DNA of 64,000 nt from Blastomussa wellsi (taxonomy: Eukaryota; Cnidaria; Anthozoa; Scleractinia; Plerogyridae), in NCBI GenBank assembly GCA_947652115.1, contig OX393569.1:14014816-14078815 (forward strand), in the 5' to 3' direction. Every line of letters begins with the position of its first letter. The stretch's first letter is position 1. Below, piece by piece: positions 33,401 through 43,303 of this stretch. The position numbers and the translations under genes are program-made. A model generated the notes under the pieces. The model was not told the DNA's origin. It saw only the letters and a program-made list of their open reading frames with translations, and searched no databases.

Positions 33401-36341
33401 GCTATTGTCAAGTGTAAACTGAATATCACGGCACTTAATCAGTCGTAGTTGTTTATTCATGTCATGCATCAAATATGAAGAAGACGTTGTTTACGAATTT
33501 GTTAATTGTTTGACGTTTTCGTGGATCGGATAAAGTTAGGAATAAAAAAATACCGTTTTCTAGATAAGAAAGTATCGTTTTCAGAAAGCACCTCAAGGTT
33601 GCTTTCCTTATTGTTCACTGTCGTCGATCTGTTTTTCAATACACTATTTTTTTTATAAGAACCTTCTTTATAAGAACGTTGAGGCTGAAATAAACCAACA
33701 TTTTAAGAACGTATTAAGAACATTCCCCAGGCTGAGACTCGATTAAGAACGCTTTTATTTTGCTCACTGTATATTTTAAATGTTGGTTAACGAATGGTTT
33801 GCTGCGCGTACTGTCCCGTTGTCAATCTCTATGTTCAATGCTTTTTCTGAAGCCAAATTTAGCCATTGTTGGTTGACGAGAGATCTCGCACGTGGTATCA
33901 GAGCAAGTCGCTTAAGAATGTGCAAGAAACTTCATACTACATCTCAGCCAGCAATGAACTTTGATAGGTTTCCTATTCACGTTCGCATCATGAAATACTA
34001 TAACATGTAAATCTAAGAACATTTAAAGAACGCTTTCAGCCTCAAATCGCAAAAAAATATAAGAATGTTCAGCCTCAGCTACAAAATTAGACGTTCTTAT
34101 ATAAAAAAAAGAGTGTATATGCTGTTTTCAAAGTGAACCAAGTAAACCAATTTAGCCTTAAGGGGAGTCAAGCGCACAGTTCACGGCCATTAATAAAACG
34201 AAAATCACAAATCACGGTGATTAATTTTCGAGTTCACGGAAAATAAAATCACGCACGAGAAAGACTTGTCGCCTTACCCTTTATATATATTGTATTAGTT
34301 TATGTACCTGAAGGTACTGGCATGGTGGTATTCCTTCAAGTGTGTCCGACGCTCTGTCTAAAGCTTAAGGTCTGTGAGCACCGGATCAAGTCTGAGATAA
34401 CCTGCGATCAGGCGTTCCTATTTTTAGTGGCGAACGCCTGATCGCAGGTTAAATCTGAGGACGATCAGCGATTTTAAGTTTTTAGGTTTTCATACGAAAC
34501 CCCTTTGTTTGTTGTCACGCAAGATGGAGAAACGGACACTGGAGAGTTCCGCGTTACTTCGTAGCCCTTCGTAGCCCTTCGTAGGGTCTTCGTAGCCCTT
34601 CGTAGCCCTTCGTAGGGTCTTCGTAAGTAGCCGTTCATGGAGAAAGGTCGTTTTCGTGTTTGTTATCACGGATATTGGAAAATTATTTCTCTGTTTCACG
34701 TATCACGACAAGCATCTCATTAACGGTTCACGAATTTTAAAATTTTTAGATTACGGATCACGGAAAATAAATTCGCCCGATCACGTTTCACGCGAAACCC
34801 CCTTAAGACCCCTCATTGTTCTCTACACGGAAACCTTAGCACAGGTGAAAAGCCGTATCTGTTTTTCTTACTAGCATTAAAAAGTTTTTAATTTGGTGTA
34901 GATAGGGAGGAAACCTTCTCAAAGAATTTTTTTAGTGTCTCTATCTCGTGACACTAAAGGCATATTTTTCTTACCGACATCTTAATTTTAATTCAAATTA
35001 CATGACGTGACATCTTATTGTGCAGCGAATATTGATAAAAGCTGTCATTGATCCATTTATTAGCATTTCTGCATATTTTCTGATCGTTCATATATATATA
35101 GTTGTACCATGACTCGACAATACGTGTTATACGTAAGTTGCCTTGGCGACATGACAAACAGACAATTCTTTTTAAATTGACCGGATATCAAAAAATCGGG
35201 ATGTCACGATATCTCATATTTGCATTGAAGTATGACTACCTATCAATTTTGAACCAAAGCATTCAAAATCTTGGAATCTGGCCCAAGCGATATGACGCAT
35301 AACTCACATATATATCAAGTCCTCATATGAGAGTTTTAGTTTAATCTTCCATATAAACGGTCCACTGGTTCGACTATAATAAAGAAATATAATAATCTTT
35401 GACGTCACGGAAATCGTTTTAATTTGGGACTTTTTGTGTGAACATAAAAAAAAAAAAAAGAAAATCGTGGGTTTTAAATGATACTTTTTTAATTTTTTTC
35501 GCCATGTTACACCTAAAATATAGAAATTGTTAAGCTGTCTATAACAATCTGACAAGCAACGAAAGTACTTTTTCATTGCGTGTTTGACAAGGTAATGAAT
35601 AATCTTGTGTGAATACCCCACCGGATAATTACGAGTAATAAATATTTACAAAATACTGAAGTTGTTTTACTTCTCAGGCGATACCTTAAAACACCTATCT
35701 GGAAAAAATGAATTCTAATTTTAAGCTAAGAAGTCGCAATATTCTAGAATAAAGTAAACTTCATAAGCATAAAATATTTGAAAAATAAACTCCATTATAG
35801 CTTGTCCACATAATGTAATATACTAAAAGTGGAATTAACAAACATGCTCTTACAATTTCCGTTATCACATTATTGACATAGATCTAGAGCTGCTTAGCTT
35901 TCATTTTGTTCATTTCAGTTTCCAGTACGTGTCTTAAAATTCAGTTTGAAAAAGTTTGTTTTTCCGGGCGGAAAAAGGGTCGTTGAAAAATAGGCCCTAA
36001 GGCGTGAAGGAGAGTGTAAAAACGAACAGAACCGCAGAAATCTCGCCGTTAGCATTTTTTGACCAGCCTACCTTTAGAAAACCTGTTCCATTACTTAACA
36101 CTCCGCCAATAGCTACATCATAGTCTATCATCTCAGTGGGAGCATTCTCGGCAACACCGAAACCAACCCAGCCTGCCGCTCTGGCTTCCACCAAAAACTC
36201 CAGCCTGTCGGAGGACGCGTTGAAATTCCAAGAAACATTGTAGTTTCCATTGTCGTCGAGGGTGAGTGTGTTAGAAAACATGAAACTACTTTTTGTGGAA
36301 ACCACGAAAAGCACTAAAAGGCAGAACTGAAGAACAGCCAT
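17103..36341 (-). CDS. multi-DOMON (DOH-type) secreted or GPI-anchored protein
   Basis: Reconstructed minus-strand gene of 19 coding exons, 3558 nt, 1185 residues. Exons in order: 36072..36341, 32270..32419, 30896..31082, 30493..30585, 29873..30126, 29227..29373, 28140..28308, 27373..27626, 26728..26874, 25591..25759, 24824..25077, 24179..24325, 23041..23209, 22274..22527, 20719..20865, 19704..19878, 18263..18468, 17840..17986, 17103..17321. Every join is GT-AG and keeps frame. A signal peptide (MAVLQFCLLVLFVVSTKSS) is followed by six modules with DOH/DOMON landmarks: YNVSW, GWVGFG, YDVAVGG, then DYLT...QDW, then (L/V)IWAY. The arrangement matches the N-terminal DOMON domain of DBH/MOXD1-type proteins, but no copper monooxygenase domain follows. 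The C-terminus (NVIVAFAVVFLTALLM) after small residues looks like a GPI signal. DOMON domains bind haem or sugar in known proteins; the ligand here is unknown. Alternative: two or more shorter genes, though no internal start, stop or promoter was seen. Confidence 0.8.
18970..19107 (-). pseudogene. decayed DOMON A exon (extra module relic)
   Basis: Minus-strand reading gives ITLSFDNNQFAVLLSFD in one frame and, after a frameshift, ELRVQTPGWVRGSS in another. These match SFDNNRFRLLWTFDD and RVKTTGWVGFG of exon A6 in order and spacing. No donor keeps a frame and the YDVxxGG part is gone. It sits in the intron between C5 and A6, so it is best read as the remnant of an extra A exon, not a used one. 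Confidence 0.7.
19704..22527 (-). CDS. DOMON module 5, hybrid of young and older copies
   Basis: Part of the multi-DOMON gene: A5 22274..22527, B5 20719..20865, C5 19704..19878. A5 belongs to the young near-identical array, but B5 and C5 are clearly diverged (TVGQKKPQLDAQQDW; linker INPTASSSPMTM). The left edge of the recent duplication therefore lies at the A5 donor, near 22,270. The A5-B5 intron holds a non-LTR-like tail at 21,742 and a foldback at 22,153. Confidence 0.8.
21742..22115 (-). mobile_element. possible non-LTR retroelement 3' end
   Basis: On the minus strand a unique-looking block ends in AAATAAAGTTATCTTATC, a short tail microsatellite of the kind left by LINE-type retrotransposition. 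Similar tails occur at about 4,065-4,100 and 40,388 (minus) and 37,650 (plus). No ORF; the family is not recognised. Confidence 0.35.
22153..22216. repeat. foldback with ACTATCCAGTGGATA arms
   Basis: aaatcactatccagtggata and tatccactggatagcg form inverted arms. Intronic (between B5 and A5), non-coding. Confidence 0.5.
22727..22791. repeat. dispersed GACAATTTGTTGA repeat
   Basis: gacaatttgttgagtaataa ... ttatcctgcgaaatcttgcg ... tctgattt. The same segment occurs in the array at about 25,276 and 27,825, diverged at about 19,475, and outside the gene at 43,304..43,370. Probably the end of a DNA transposon. Confidence 0.5.
22796..22860 (+). mobile_element. tRNA-derived SINE head, array copy 1
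   Basis: GGCTGGTTAGCACAGTTGG (A box) and GGTTCGAGCC (B box) are spaced as in a tRNA gene, but the anticodon stem (CCGGA against GCGGA) does not pair, so it is not a working tRNA. The tail continues with GCGCTCAGGGTCTC. Lies in the intron between A5 and C4. Confidence 0.65.
23041..25077 (-). CDS. DOMON module 4
   Basis: Part of the multi-DOMON gene: A4 24824..25077, B4 24179..24325, C4 23041..23209. Distinguishing changes are STPMPP (STQMPP in A2, A3 and A5) and SENKGF (GVNRGF in C2 and C3). Confidence 0.82.
23725..23816. repeat. 92-bp foldback (TAACCTGCGATCA ends), array copy 1
   Basis: Ends taacctgcgatcaagcgttc and gaacgcctgatcgcaggtta are inverted repeats. It is inserted inside a SINE-like block (about 23,620-23,880). 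Further copies: 26275..26366, 28825..28916, and a solo 54-bp form at 34398..34451. Confidence 0.75.
25346..25410 (+). mobile_element. tRNA-derived SINE head, array copy 2
   Basis: Same element as at 22,796, one A-box base changed (gttgatagagc). Copied by the tandem duplication, not by separate insertion, because the flanks match too. Confidence 0.65.
25591..27626 (-). CDS. DOMON module 3
   Basis: Part of the multi-DOMON gene: A3 27373..27626, B3 26728..26874, C3 25591..25759. Differs from module 2 by few residues, for example MAPP for MPPP near the start of A. B ends ...VVIQ|GTAAAC, and C ends ...ATG with a phase-1 donor, as in modules 2 and 4. Confidence 0.82.
26275..26366. repeat. 92-bp foldback, array copy 2
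   Basis: Same palindrome as at 23,725, in the second tandem unit. Confidence 0.75.
27895..27959 (+). mobile_element. tRNA-derived SINE head, array copy 3
   Basis: Third copy within the tandem array, identical to the copy at 25,346. Confidence 0.65.
28140..30126 (-). CDS. DOMON module 2
   Basis: Part of the multi-DOMON gene: A2 29873..30126, B2 29227..29373, C2 28140..28308. A2 begins G|CG ACA GCT, in phase with the linker exon. Encodes MPPPMHF, GWVGFGF, YDVAVGG, QQDW and YLIWAYH. Nearly identical to modules 3 and 4. The right edge of the recent tandem duplication lies at the A2 acceptor: sequence beyond about 30,135 no longer matches the other copies. Confidence 0.82.
28825..28916. repeat. 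92-bp foldback, array copy 3
   Basis: Same palindrome as at 23,725, in the third tandem unit. Confidence 0.75.
30309..30400. repeat. GC-rich long hairpin
   Basis: Arms ccccagggtc ... ggcttgggggcggggcggga and tcccgccccgcccccaagcc ... gaccctggga. Strong hairpin in the intron between A2 and the linker exon; same outer arms as the repeat at 1971..2024. Confidence 0.7.
30493..36341 (-). CDS. DOMON module 1 with signal peptide and extra linker exon
   Basis: Part of the multi-DOMON gene. Exon A1 (36072..36341) carries the signal peptide and YNVSWNF, GWVGFG and YDVAIGG. B1 (32270..32419) encodes DYLTIGRKLPQLDTQQDW and is one codon longer than the other B exons. C1 (30896..31082) encodes IYLVWAYH, RGFKQ, then a Thr/Met-rich linker. 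A further symmetric 93-nt exon (30493..30585, phase 1-1) adds 31 Thr/Val/Pro-rich residues and is seen in no other module. The 3.65-kb intron between A1 and B1 holds several transposable elements. Confidence 0.8.
32811..33145. mobile_element. MITE with TTAA flanks
   Basis: Terminal inverted repeats aggccattcccagtccgtac and gtacggactggaaatggcct, flanked on both sides by TTAA (32807-32810 and 33146-33149). TTAA duplications are typical of piggyBac-like transposons. A related left half occurs at 48231..48356. No transposase. Confidence 0.65.
33641..34116. mobile_element. non-autonomous DNA element, about 475 bp
   Basis: Terminal inverted repeats acactatttttttt...ataagaac and gttcttatataaaaaaaag...agtgt, with subterminal TTGAGGCTGAA and TTCAGCCTCA. 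The internal open frame (33,780-34,010) shows no transposase motif. Confidence 0.6.
34398..34451. repeat. solo 54-bp foldback (TAACCTGCGATCA family)
   Basis: taacctgcgatcaggcgttc and gaacgcctgatcgcaggtta around a 14-base loop. Shorter relative of the 92-bp form in the DOMON array. Confidence 0.7.
34556..34633. repeat. minisatellite, 10-bp units in a 31-bp higher-order repeat
   Basis: Runs of CTTCGTAGCC and CTTCGTAGGGT. The order (two short units, then one GGGT unit) is repeated twice with a 31-bp period. Confidence 0.8.
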
Positions 36342-36405
36342 TTTACGATGAAATGGACGGCGTCGCGTGAGGGGCTAAATGACTACGCATATTTCAGTGC
36401 GCTCG

Positions 36406-36412
36406 CTTTATA
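36406..36412 (-). promoter_or_regulatory. TATA box of the multi-DOMON gene
   Basis: TATAAAG on the minus strand, 65 bases upstream of the start codon at 36341. A start site about 30 bases downstream gives a short leader. Supports 36341 as the true 5' end of the gene. Confidence 0.6.
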
Positions 36413-36959
36413 CAGTCTTTTTACTAATTGACCCCAACGTCAGCCAATATCCTTTGTTTATATTTTCTATGTTTAGCCTCCGCAATTACGCTAAAATCAT
36501 TGAAAACCTCCCTGATATTAAAGTCGCGTTGATATAACAGAAAGTTTGAAGTATTAAGGACGGCTAATTAGAATTTCAACTAACAGGTACTGGAAATAGT
36601 ACGAAATTATTTTGTCACCTAACATGTACAATTGAGAGAATGTGAACCCTATTTTTTAATTACATATCCAGGATAATCTTTGTTATTTCAATTTTTATTT
36701 GAGGTAAAGCTTTTGCAACCCTGTATGTATTTATGGTCATGCAAATAAGGCTAGTTGTTGTGCCACAACTTTTTTTTAATGACAACTGAAAATCGAGTAA
36801 AAAAACTTGTAATGGCATGGTATCCTGGAAACGTGTAACCAAAAATAAAGACTATATTTAGTTACTTTTAAGATTATCACGACCATTTTGGAGCAAAACT
36901 TGATAAATGGATGTCCAAGAACTACACTTCTCACGTTTATAAAATCGACTCATTCTTGA

Positions 36960-37215
36960 CCAACTTCTGTTGATCAACAAATGTTGAACAACGTTGTGAC
37001 TTGTTGAAACGTTTTTGCGTTTTCCCAAATCGTTCAACAAACGGCAACTTGTTGAACGGAATAGAGCCAAGCTCTATTTTCGATCAATAACGTTCAACAA
37101 AGTTCAACATGTTGAATATAGCATATTTCAACGTTCAACCTCACATGATACACTGTTGAACAATTGTTGAACCCCAGTCGCAACATTTGTTGCCCAACAA
37201 ATGTTGAACCGCGTA
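36960..37215. repeat. cluster of TTGTTGAACAA-type palindromes
   Basis: Short motifs such as GTTGAACAA, TTGTTGAAC, CGTTCAAC and CAACAAATGTTGAAC occur about a dozen times in both orientations in 250 bp. Spacing is irregular, so it is not a simple tandem repeat. Confidence 0.65.
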
Positions 37216-37664
37216 TCATTGGCTTCATGATGTCGCCTGGGCCGTAAATTCCATGCTAACAAACTAGGGACCCAAACTAACAAAAAAAACTAAGAAAGCT
37301 GAGAGGGAATAATGTAATGATAACATAAGAATTAAAAATATATGAATAATGATCTGGCAGACTAAAATGTTTTAAACCGCTAAGATAAATTAAAGCTGTT
37401 AAGTATAGATAATATATTAGCACGAGCAAAGGGTCGCAAAATCTGCAACCTTTAATTGTAACCAGTAGCCCACAAACAAAGTTAAGTCACTTTAGCGAAT
37501 TCTATTTTTAAAGGCATCTGTCAGGTAACATAGTGAATGCCATAAAAATATAGTCAATATTTTAAATAATTCTTATGTAAAATAGTTAAGATATATTTCA
37601 TATATGCTAATAGTTTTTTTAAATTAGTTTATATAAAGCTAAAAACTCTGACACTTTAATAAAG

Positions 37665-37707
<43 letters not shown>

Positions 37708-37721
37708 AATAATCATCATCA
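37665..37721. repeat. (TCA)n microsatellite
   Basis: About 19 near-perfect TCA units. Preceded by ACTTTAATAAAG, so it may be the tail of a plus-strand retroelement. Confidence 0.9.
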
Positions 37722-38639
37722 TATAACTGGAAAAAAAAAAGAAAAATGTGATTGCCTTAAATGATAAGAAGCCATTGTGGTCAATAAAAATATTACAAAT
37801 ACTACGGACGTTAAATCTTAAAAAACAACATGGAACTGAATTAAATTAACTGCGAAACGATATGCACTTGTTCACGTCTACGGCGATGCTGGTTTCGAAT
37901 CAAATTTGAATAAAGGTTGATTTATTAATTTGGTACATATACTTGCCATCCACAGTTGAAATTGAAATTTCTAAAAGTTGTTCGTTTTCAGCAACAATGA
38001 CAGTTTTGTTTACACTTTGAAAAGAGAATGTCCAGTTTGAGAACATTCATTCCAACCCTCCTGGGTACAGAATAGATCTCCCGTCTCCCATGCGGGTCAC
38101 CAATCTCCCGCAAACGAAGAAAAATGCTTGAAATACGAGTTTTTACTCTTACTTTGAGATAAATTTTGAATTGTTTGACGCATGTTTGACGCATTTTTGA
38201 GGATTGAGAAGAGTTATCTTGACGCAAACTGGATTGGCGGTCTCCCGAATTTCAATTCTTTTAGGTTGGCATCTCTGTTTTAGAATGAGTGAATAGTCCC
38301 AAGTACATTCTGATGTTTAGTTTGAATTTAAAACAGCATGACGAAAAATAATCACTGAGGGAAGGCCTAGAGTTAGCTGTGCCAAACACGAAACGAGAAC
38401 TTGAGACAAAATTCTTTTTTTCCCTACTTTTCCAGATATTCAGCTAACAGAAGCGTGTGGGACTGTATATCGCTTTTTAGGTGTTTATGCATATATTGCA
38501 TAAGTCAAACCATCATATGATTGTTACACGAGTCGACATACTCCTGGCGACCCACCACCGACCGAGTAGCCGACGGGCTCTGGGCTTGAGTTCACAGCGG
38601 TCAAACGAAAATAACACTAACCCCAGAAGTTTGAAGGTG

Positions 38640-38840
38640 TCAAGGAGTCTGTCTATACACGAGGGGACATCACGTATGATCACGCAGGGACATGTCACAG
38701 CGACATGTAGCAGCGACAAAACTCATGTACCAGTTGTTCACACGAGGAGGGGACATCGCACCCCTACAACATTTTGTTCCTGGGACATGTCCCACGAAGT
38801 TCAACGAGTTGATGTCCGTGGGACATGTCGGACACAATTA
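38640..38840. repeat. ACATGTC-rich repeat block
   Basis: Palindromic ACATGT and related gggacat motifs recur (gggacatgtcacag, gcgacatgtagc, gggacatgtcccac, gggacatgtcgg). The edge motif acacgaggggacat recurs inverted at about 39,752-39,768 (atgtcccctcgtgt), so the whole of 38,650-39,768 could be one interrupted foldback element. Confidence 0.5.
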
Positions 38841-39037
38841 CCACATTTTCTCGGAGACATATTGCCGGTTGTGTAGTGACCAATCGCAGCAAAGTTCAGG
38901 ACACGCGAACAAACCTCAAAACCACAAACTAATTAATGATCGTTACTGTTTGCGGTTTAGTTTTCTCACACCTGATTGGCTTTTTATTTGTAACACAATA
39001 ACATTCCATAAACATTTCTGGTGTTCACGGTTTTACG

Positions 39038-39152
39038 CATTCTCGTCCCCAGAGGCCGCGATCCTTTTGGTCAGCACCAAGAGTCACGACCTCTGGCCGT
39101 CTCGATTCTTTGGTGCTGACCAAAAGGATCGCGGCCTCTCGGGACGAGAATG
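39038..39152. repeat. foldback element, 115 bp
   Basis: cattctcgtccc...gaggccgcgatccttttggt and its complement accaaaaggatcgcggcctc...gggacgagaatg. Highly paired, non-coding. Confidence 0.75.
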
Positions 39153-39503
39153 GGTTTTACGGGAAAGACTGTAAAATGCGCCTACAATGTGACTTCCGGT
39201 TCCGGTGCACCCCAGACCCGGGCTCAGACCGTTTCAGACGCCGCTCAGTGATTCACACTGAACTACAAATGCTACTACTTGAACTAAAACTTAAAACATC
39301 GAATTACGCCACCAAGTGCTTGGGACTAGAGATGAACAATGATCAAATTGTAGCATCAGTAATGATCCGATAATTATCAAAATATGCGAATTATGCTAGC
39401 ATTGCTACTTGGCAGAAATTATGCCACTTTGCTCAAATTATGCCAAAACTTATGCTAGCATAATCTATACGGCCCTGTGGTACATATTGACCCCTGTGTA
39501 ATT

Positions 39504-39751
39504 GCCTGGTTTCAAACCGAAAGGGACTAGGTACTAGTTTGGTGTTAATCGGGCTAGTTTTGACTGAGACACAGCCATTTAAATACGTCAAAATTACAAA
39601 GAAATGTTTGGTAATCCGGACGCAGCGTCCGGATGGCCATACATTTCTTTGTAAATTCTGAGGTTTTTAACTGGCTGTATCTCGCTTAATATTGGGTCTA
39701 ATCCCATAATTTGTTGACTCGTACCTTGTCCCCCTCGGTTTGAAAACAAGC
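39504..39751. repeat. foldback element, about 250 bp
   Basis: Outer arms gcctggtttcaaaccgaaag and ctcggtttgaaaacaagc. The centre is a strong palindrome: attacaaagaaatgt...tccggacgcagcgtccgga...acatttctttgtaaat. Confidence 0.7.
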
Positions 39752-40025
39752 AATGTCCCCTCGTGTGTAGGTACCGCTGACCGAAGCATAAACTTTGTTA
39801 CTTGTCTGCGCATGTGTGACGATTTGATTTTTGGTCCGACGGACCAGAAATCAAAGTTAATTTATGCGATTAAAATCCTCTTCCATCGACCTCGCGAGGC
39901 TTCCAAAAGCTATATAAATTTAGGTAAGGTATTATTTGGTCATTTTTGGAAGTTTTAAACGGCAAACATTGCTTATATTTTCTTTTCAACATCACAGGAA
40001 ATATGATGTTCCGAAGGGTGATACA

Positions 40026-40179
40026 TGGGCCTTAATCACACGGCGGCCATATTGGCTAAAGACAATAGATTTTGTACCCCGAGCCTCGAGTTCAAATGTT
40101 TGGGATCGAGTTCCCGCGTGGCAAAACAAAAGTTTTCAATCCCTCGGGACTCAACATGGCCGCCGAGTGATTAAGGCCT
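40026..40179. repeat. foldback element, about 150 bp
   Basis: ggccttaatcacacggcggccat and its near-complement in two parts, atggccgccgagtg and attaaggcc. No coding capacity. Confidence 0.65.
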
Positions 40180-41491
40180 ATGAAGCGGTTCGGGACGAAA
40201 GCCAAAACAAAGGGATGAGGCAAGACAAAACGGTGTTCGTGAGCACGTGAAAACTCCAAAACAATCACAGAAGGCCATGGTGGTTCGTAGCAGCGTGCAG
40301 TGCGCAACCTTGCCAAATGTCTATTGGTTAAAACAGTTTCTGTGCGAATTAAGGCTCCGCATGCGCGTTACCGTGACAATGGCCCTTTAGTTAAGTTAAG
40401 AAACCTTTATTACTATAGGGTAACTCCTTCAGTTTTTATACAAGGTAAAAAAACTGCTATCCATTGAGGCCCTATATAATAAACTAAATTGTTCCTCAGT
40501 CCCTGGAGCGTCCGTTTCCATTCTGAAATATTCACTTATGAATAAAAGGATCATGTAAGCAGAGCTCATTTTAGTAAGAATAGGCTCTGAAACCAGGCAG
40601 CACCAGACTCCTGGTATCTTAGAAACATCCAAAAGGGTACACGGACAGATTACTGCCAGATGACGATATGTACTAAAACTATGACGTCACAACTTGCGCA
40701 TGGCGTCATTTTCGACGTGTTTAAATTATTTTAAATGTGTTGTTGTCCAGTGGATCTCAAGTAGCGCAAATCACCTAATTAATTAGTAACTGGTTGAAAA
40801 TGACGTGATAATTAATTAGATTTCGTGCGGGGTTCATCATTAACATAAAGTATACAAGTAACAGAAATGGTGAATAGATGAGGATCCGACATATTTCATC
40901 ATTGGAACAAGGTTATTCCAGCCTTTTGATTTAAGCATTTCTTGTTTTAAACATCAAGTGTTTTCGACTGTAAAATTCTGGCTTTTAGTCGACCCCGGGC
41001 ACCTGTTTTCTCCCTCCTTAAGGATCTTCCGTTCTGTACACGTAATTGCAAATTTAAAACACGTTGATATTACTGAAGTCATCAAAGGGATAGAAAAAGG
41101 GCTGACATGTAATCATTCGCAATCGCTGCGACCTTATTAAGTTGCCGAAGTCTCTGATTGTTTCGTTCGAGTCAGTTCACTTCGCTCGAACTAGTTTGAA
41201 GAAGTGCTCGCATTTAGCTGAGCAAACCAAGTACTTTGTGCGGTGGAGTCAATGGTCAAAGTTATCTCATTGTGGCGATCTCAATCAGCTCGTTACTCCA
41301 ATTCAAGGAGTAATTAACTTTAACCTATCGACGTGAAAGACTTTACTGCGACTTTACTGCGTTAGAGCGCAACCGACCAAGAGAGAAGAGAAGACTGCGA
41401 GCGAGCAACGAAAAGTCCATTCGCTTGTCAGATGATAAATAAACACACAAGAACCACAAAAGAAGGCTGCGGTCACTAGCTTTTCTAAGCT

Positions 41492-41638
41492 ATGGACCCG
41501 TTAAATTTGTTCCACAGGCTTGCTGGCCGCAAGCGAAAGTACCGTCTTCACTCCAGAGGCATGATTAGCCGAAGCGCGGACAGCATTTTAGATCGACTTG
41601 ATGGTACGAATCGACAGGTTACGCATCCAAATTCTGAG
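41492..41638 (+). CDS. possible alternative first exon of KSR or small unknown gene
   Basis: ATG preceded by an in-frame TAA, 49 codons, then a donor (GAG|GTAAAT) in phase 0. Residues include LNLFHRLAGRKRKYRLHSRG, basic and well composed. The phase matches KSR exon 2, so it could be an alternative 5' exon 3 kb upstream of the main first exon. There is no family evidence; it could equally be a separate gene's first exon or chance. Confidence 0.3.
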
Positions 41639-43303
41639 GTAAATATACCATCGTCTTTTTTTACCGAAGGGCCATATCATATATAGTTAAAGTGTATGCA
41701 TCAGTATCACGAAGGACCAAAGATGTCATGCCTAGCCTTTAAATAGACAATTTTATGCTGGTTGCAGTATTAATTTATGACCTTAACTGGCTTTCTTTTA
41801 GAAAGAGAAAACCAATGTCGTAAATATCTGCCCGTTTCATGTTTATAACAGAACAGAAAACAATTCTCGAGCTAGTCTGTTTGAGGTCGAACTGTATGTT
41901 TCGGTTTCCATAGTGTGTCCTCTGTGTTTGAAATCATATTTTTCTTCATATCAGTGAAGTGATTATTTCTATACAAACGGTTTTGTATCACCATATTAAA
42001 CTCGCGCTAACGCATAGGTTATCACAGCCTCGACTGTAGCATTTGACTTTGCGACTGGTGGTTAATAAGCAGGAAGCGGAGTGATTTCTAATTCTCGATA
42101 AAAGAAACAAAAATGCAAGCTTTAGGCAATAATCAGGGACAGAACTAAAAAAAATAAATAAAGTGGACGAAAAGTCAGTTTCGCGCTTTCGTGTTTGCAA
42201 AACTGATCGACATTGATCGCTATTAAAAACGATATCAGACCACAATTTGGCGACCAAACTTTATAACCAGAAAACATGATATATCACACATAAATTAAAA
42301 CTGCTGAAAATTTTTTAACGGGAAAATTCGCCAAAAACGGTTTTGAAATACGTTTTGCACATGAGTACTAGATAACGAAATCTTCCAACAAGGCTATTGT
42401 GCCACCGGACAGAAACTAAGGCGGTCATCTAATTTATAAACTTCTGATTATGAATTTCGCGGTAAGCCTATGTCACTCACTGATCGATATAGCGGTCTGG
42501 AAATGTCGAGAGCAGTACGCTGCTAAACGGAAGTCTTATGGCAAAACAGGTGCTGTTGATACTTAAAATATTCTTCATGATATGACAAGTCACCTGAGTT
42601 AAAACTAAGAGCAATTTTAATTCAGAATTGAGCAATCTAATACGATTTAAGACCCATTTAATGGTGTACTATGTGTATTATCAAGGGTACTCGAAAAAAG
42701 ATAAGGGAAAAGAAAGAAACGGTACTGATTTGCTCCGACTACAGCGGCGATTTTCCCGGCTACAAGTGGGCTTTGTCTTTAAATTACAGGCTTTCTAATT
42801 CAGTTCTGAGTGCGTTTCCGGAAATGATCGATAAAATTCAGTTCTTTTGAATGCATGCATTTATACGGTAATTTTTACTCGAAACGTTTCTCAAACATTG
42901 AAGAGGACAATGATTAACATGCCAAACTACCAAGGAAAATTAAACAGCCTTTCTTGACTAATTTTTACAAATAAGTAGTTGCTGTCTGCTATTTAAACAA
43001 AGGAACTTTTGGCTCTTTTAAAATCGTTTTCTTTACGAACTTACAGCTGAAAACGTTTTCAAAAGCTCGGTTTCAGTACGCATACGGCCACTTGTTATCC
43101 ATTCAGTTTGCAGTTGCGATTCTACATACGCGTGGGGTAAGTTCTAAACTGCATAACTAATAGGCTTTTAGCTATGGCAGGTCTAAATATAACGGCAAAT
43201 TACCAGGTTGTCCATATATGGTCATGAAGAGATTGTATTTGACAGCTATCCTGCGATATACGTTAATTCGACCGGCAACTTTTCTAGCTGTAAAGCCGTT
43301 CGT

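Larger units (their letters stand above)
34153..34811. repeat. composite inverted-repeat region
   Basis: Outer segments ccttaaggggagtc and aacccccttaagacc are loosely complementary, and TCACGG/CACGAA motifs recur within both arms. A solo 54-bp foldback (34398..34451) and a minisatellite (34556..34633) lie inside, so this looks like an old foldback element that received later insertions. Confidence 0.4.
36413..41491. other. intergenic, dense in repeats
   Basis: No gene recognised. Contains the GTTCAACA-rich cluster, a TCA microsatellite, ACATGTC-rich repeats and three foldback elements, listed separately. A minus-strand tail-like motif (taaagg...cttaactt) lies near 40,388. Confidence 0.6.

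Noticed and set aside
33780..34010. Transposase frame inside the 33.6-34.1 kb element
   Set aside because: 76 codons with no catalytic motif; too short and unsupported.
37665..37721. CRISPR-like or coding repeat
   Set aside because: Simple TCA microsatellite; no spacer structure anywhere in the window.
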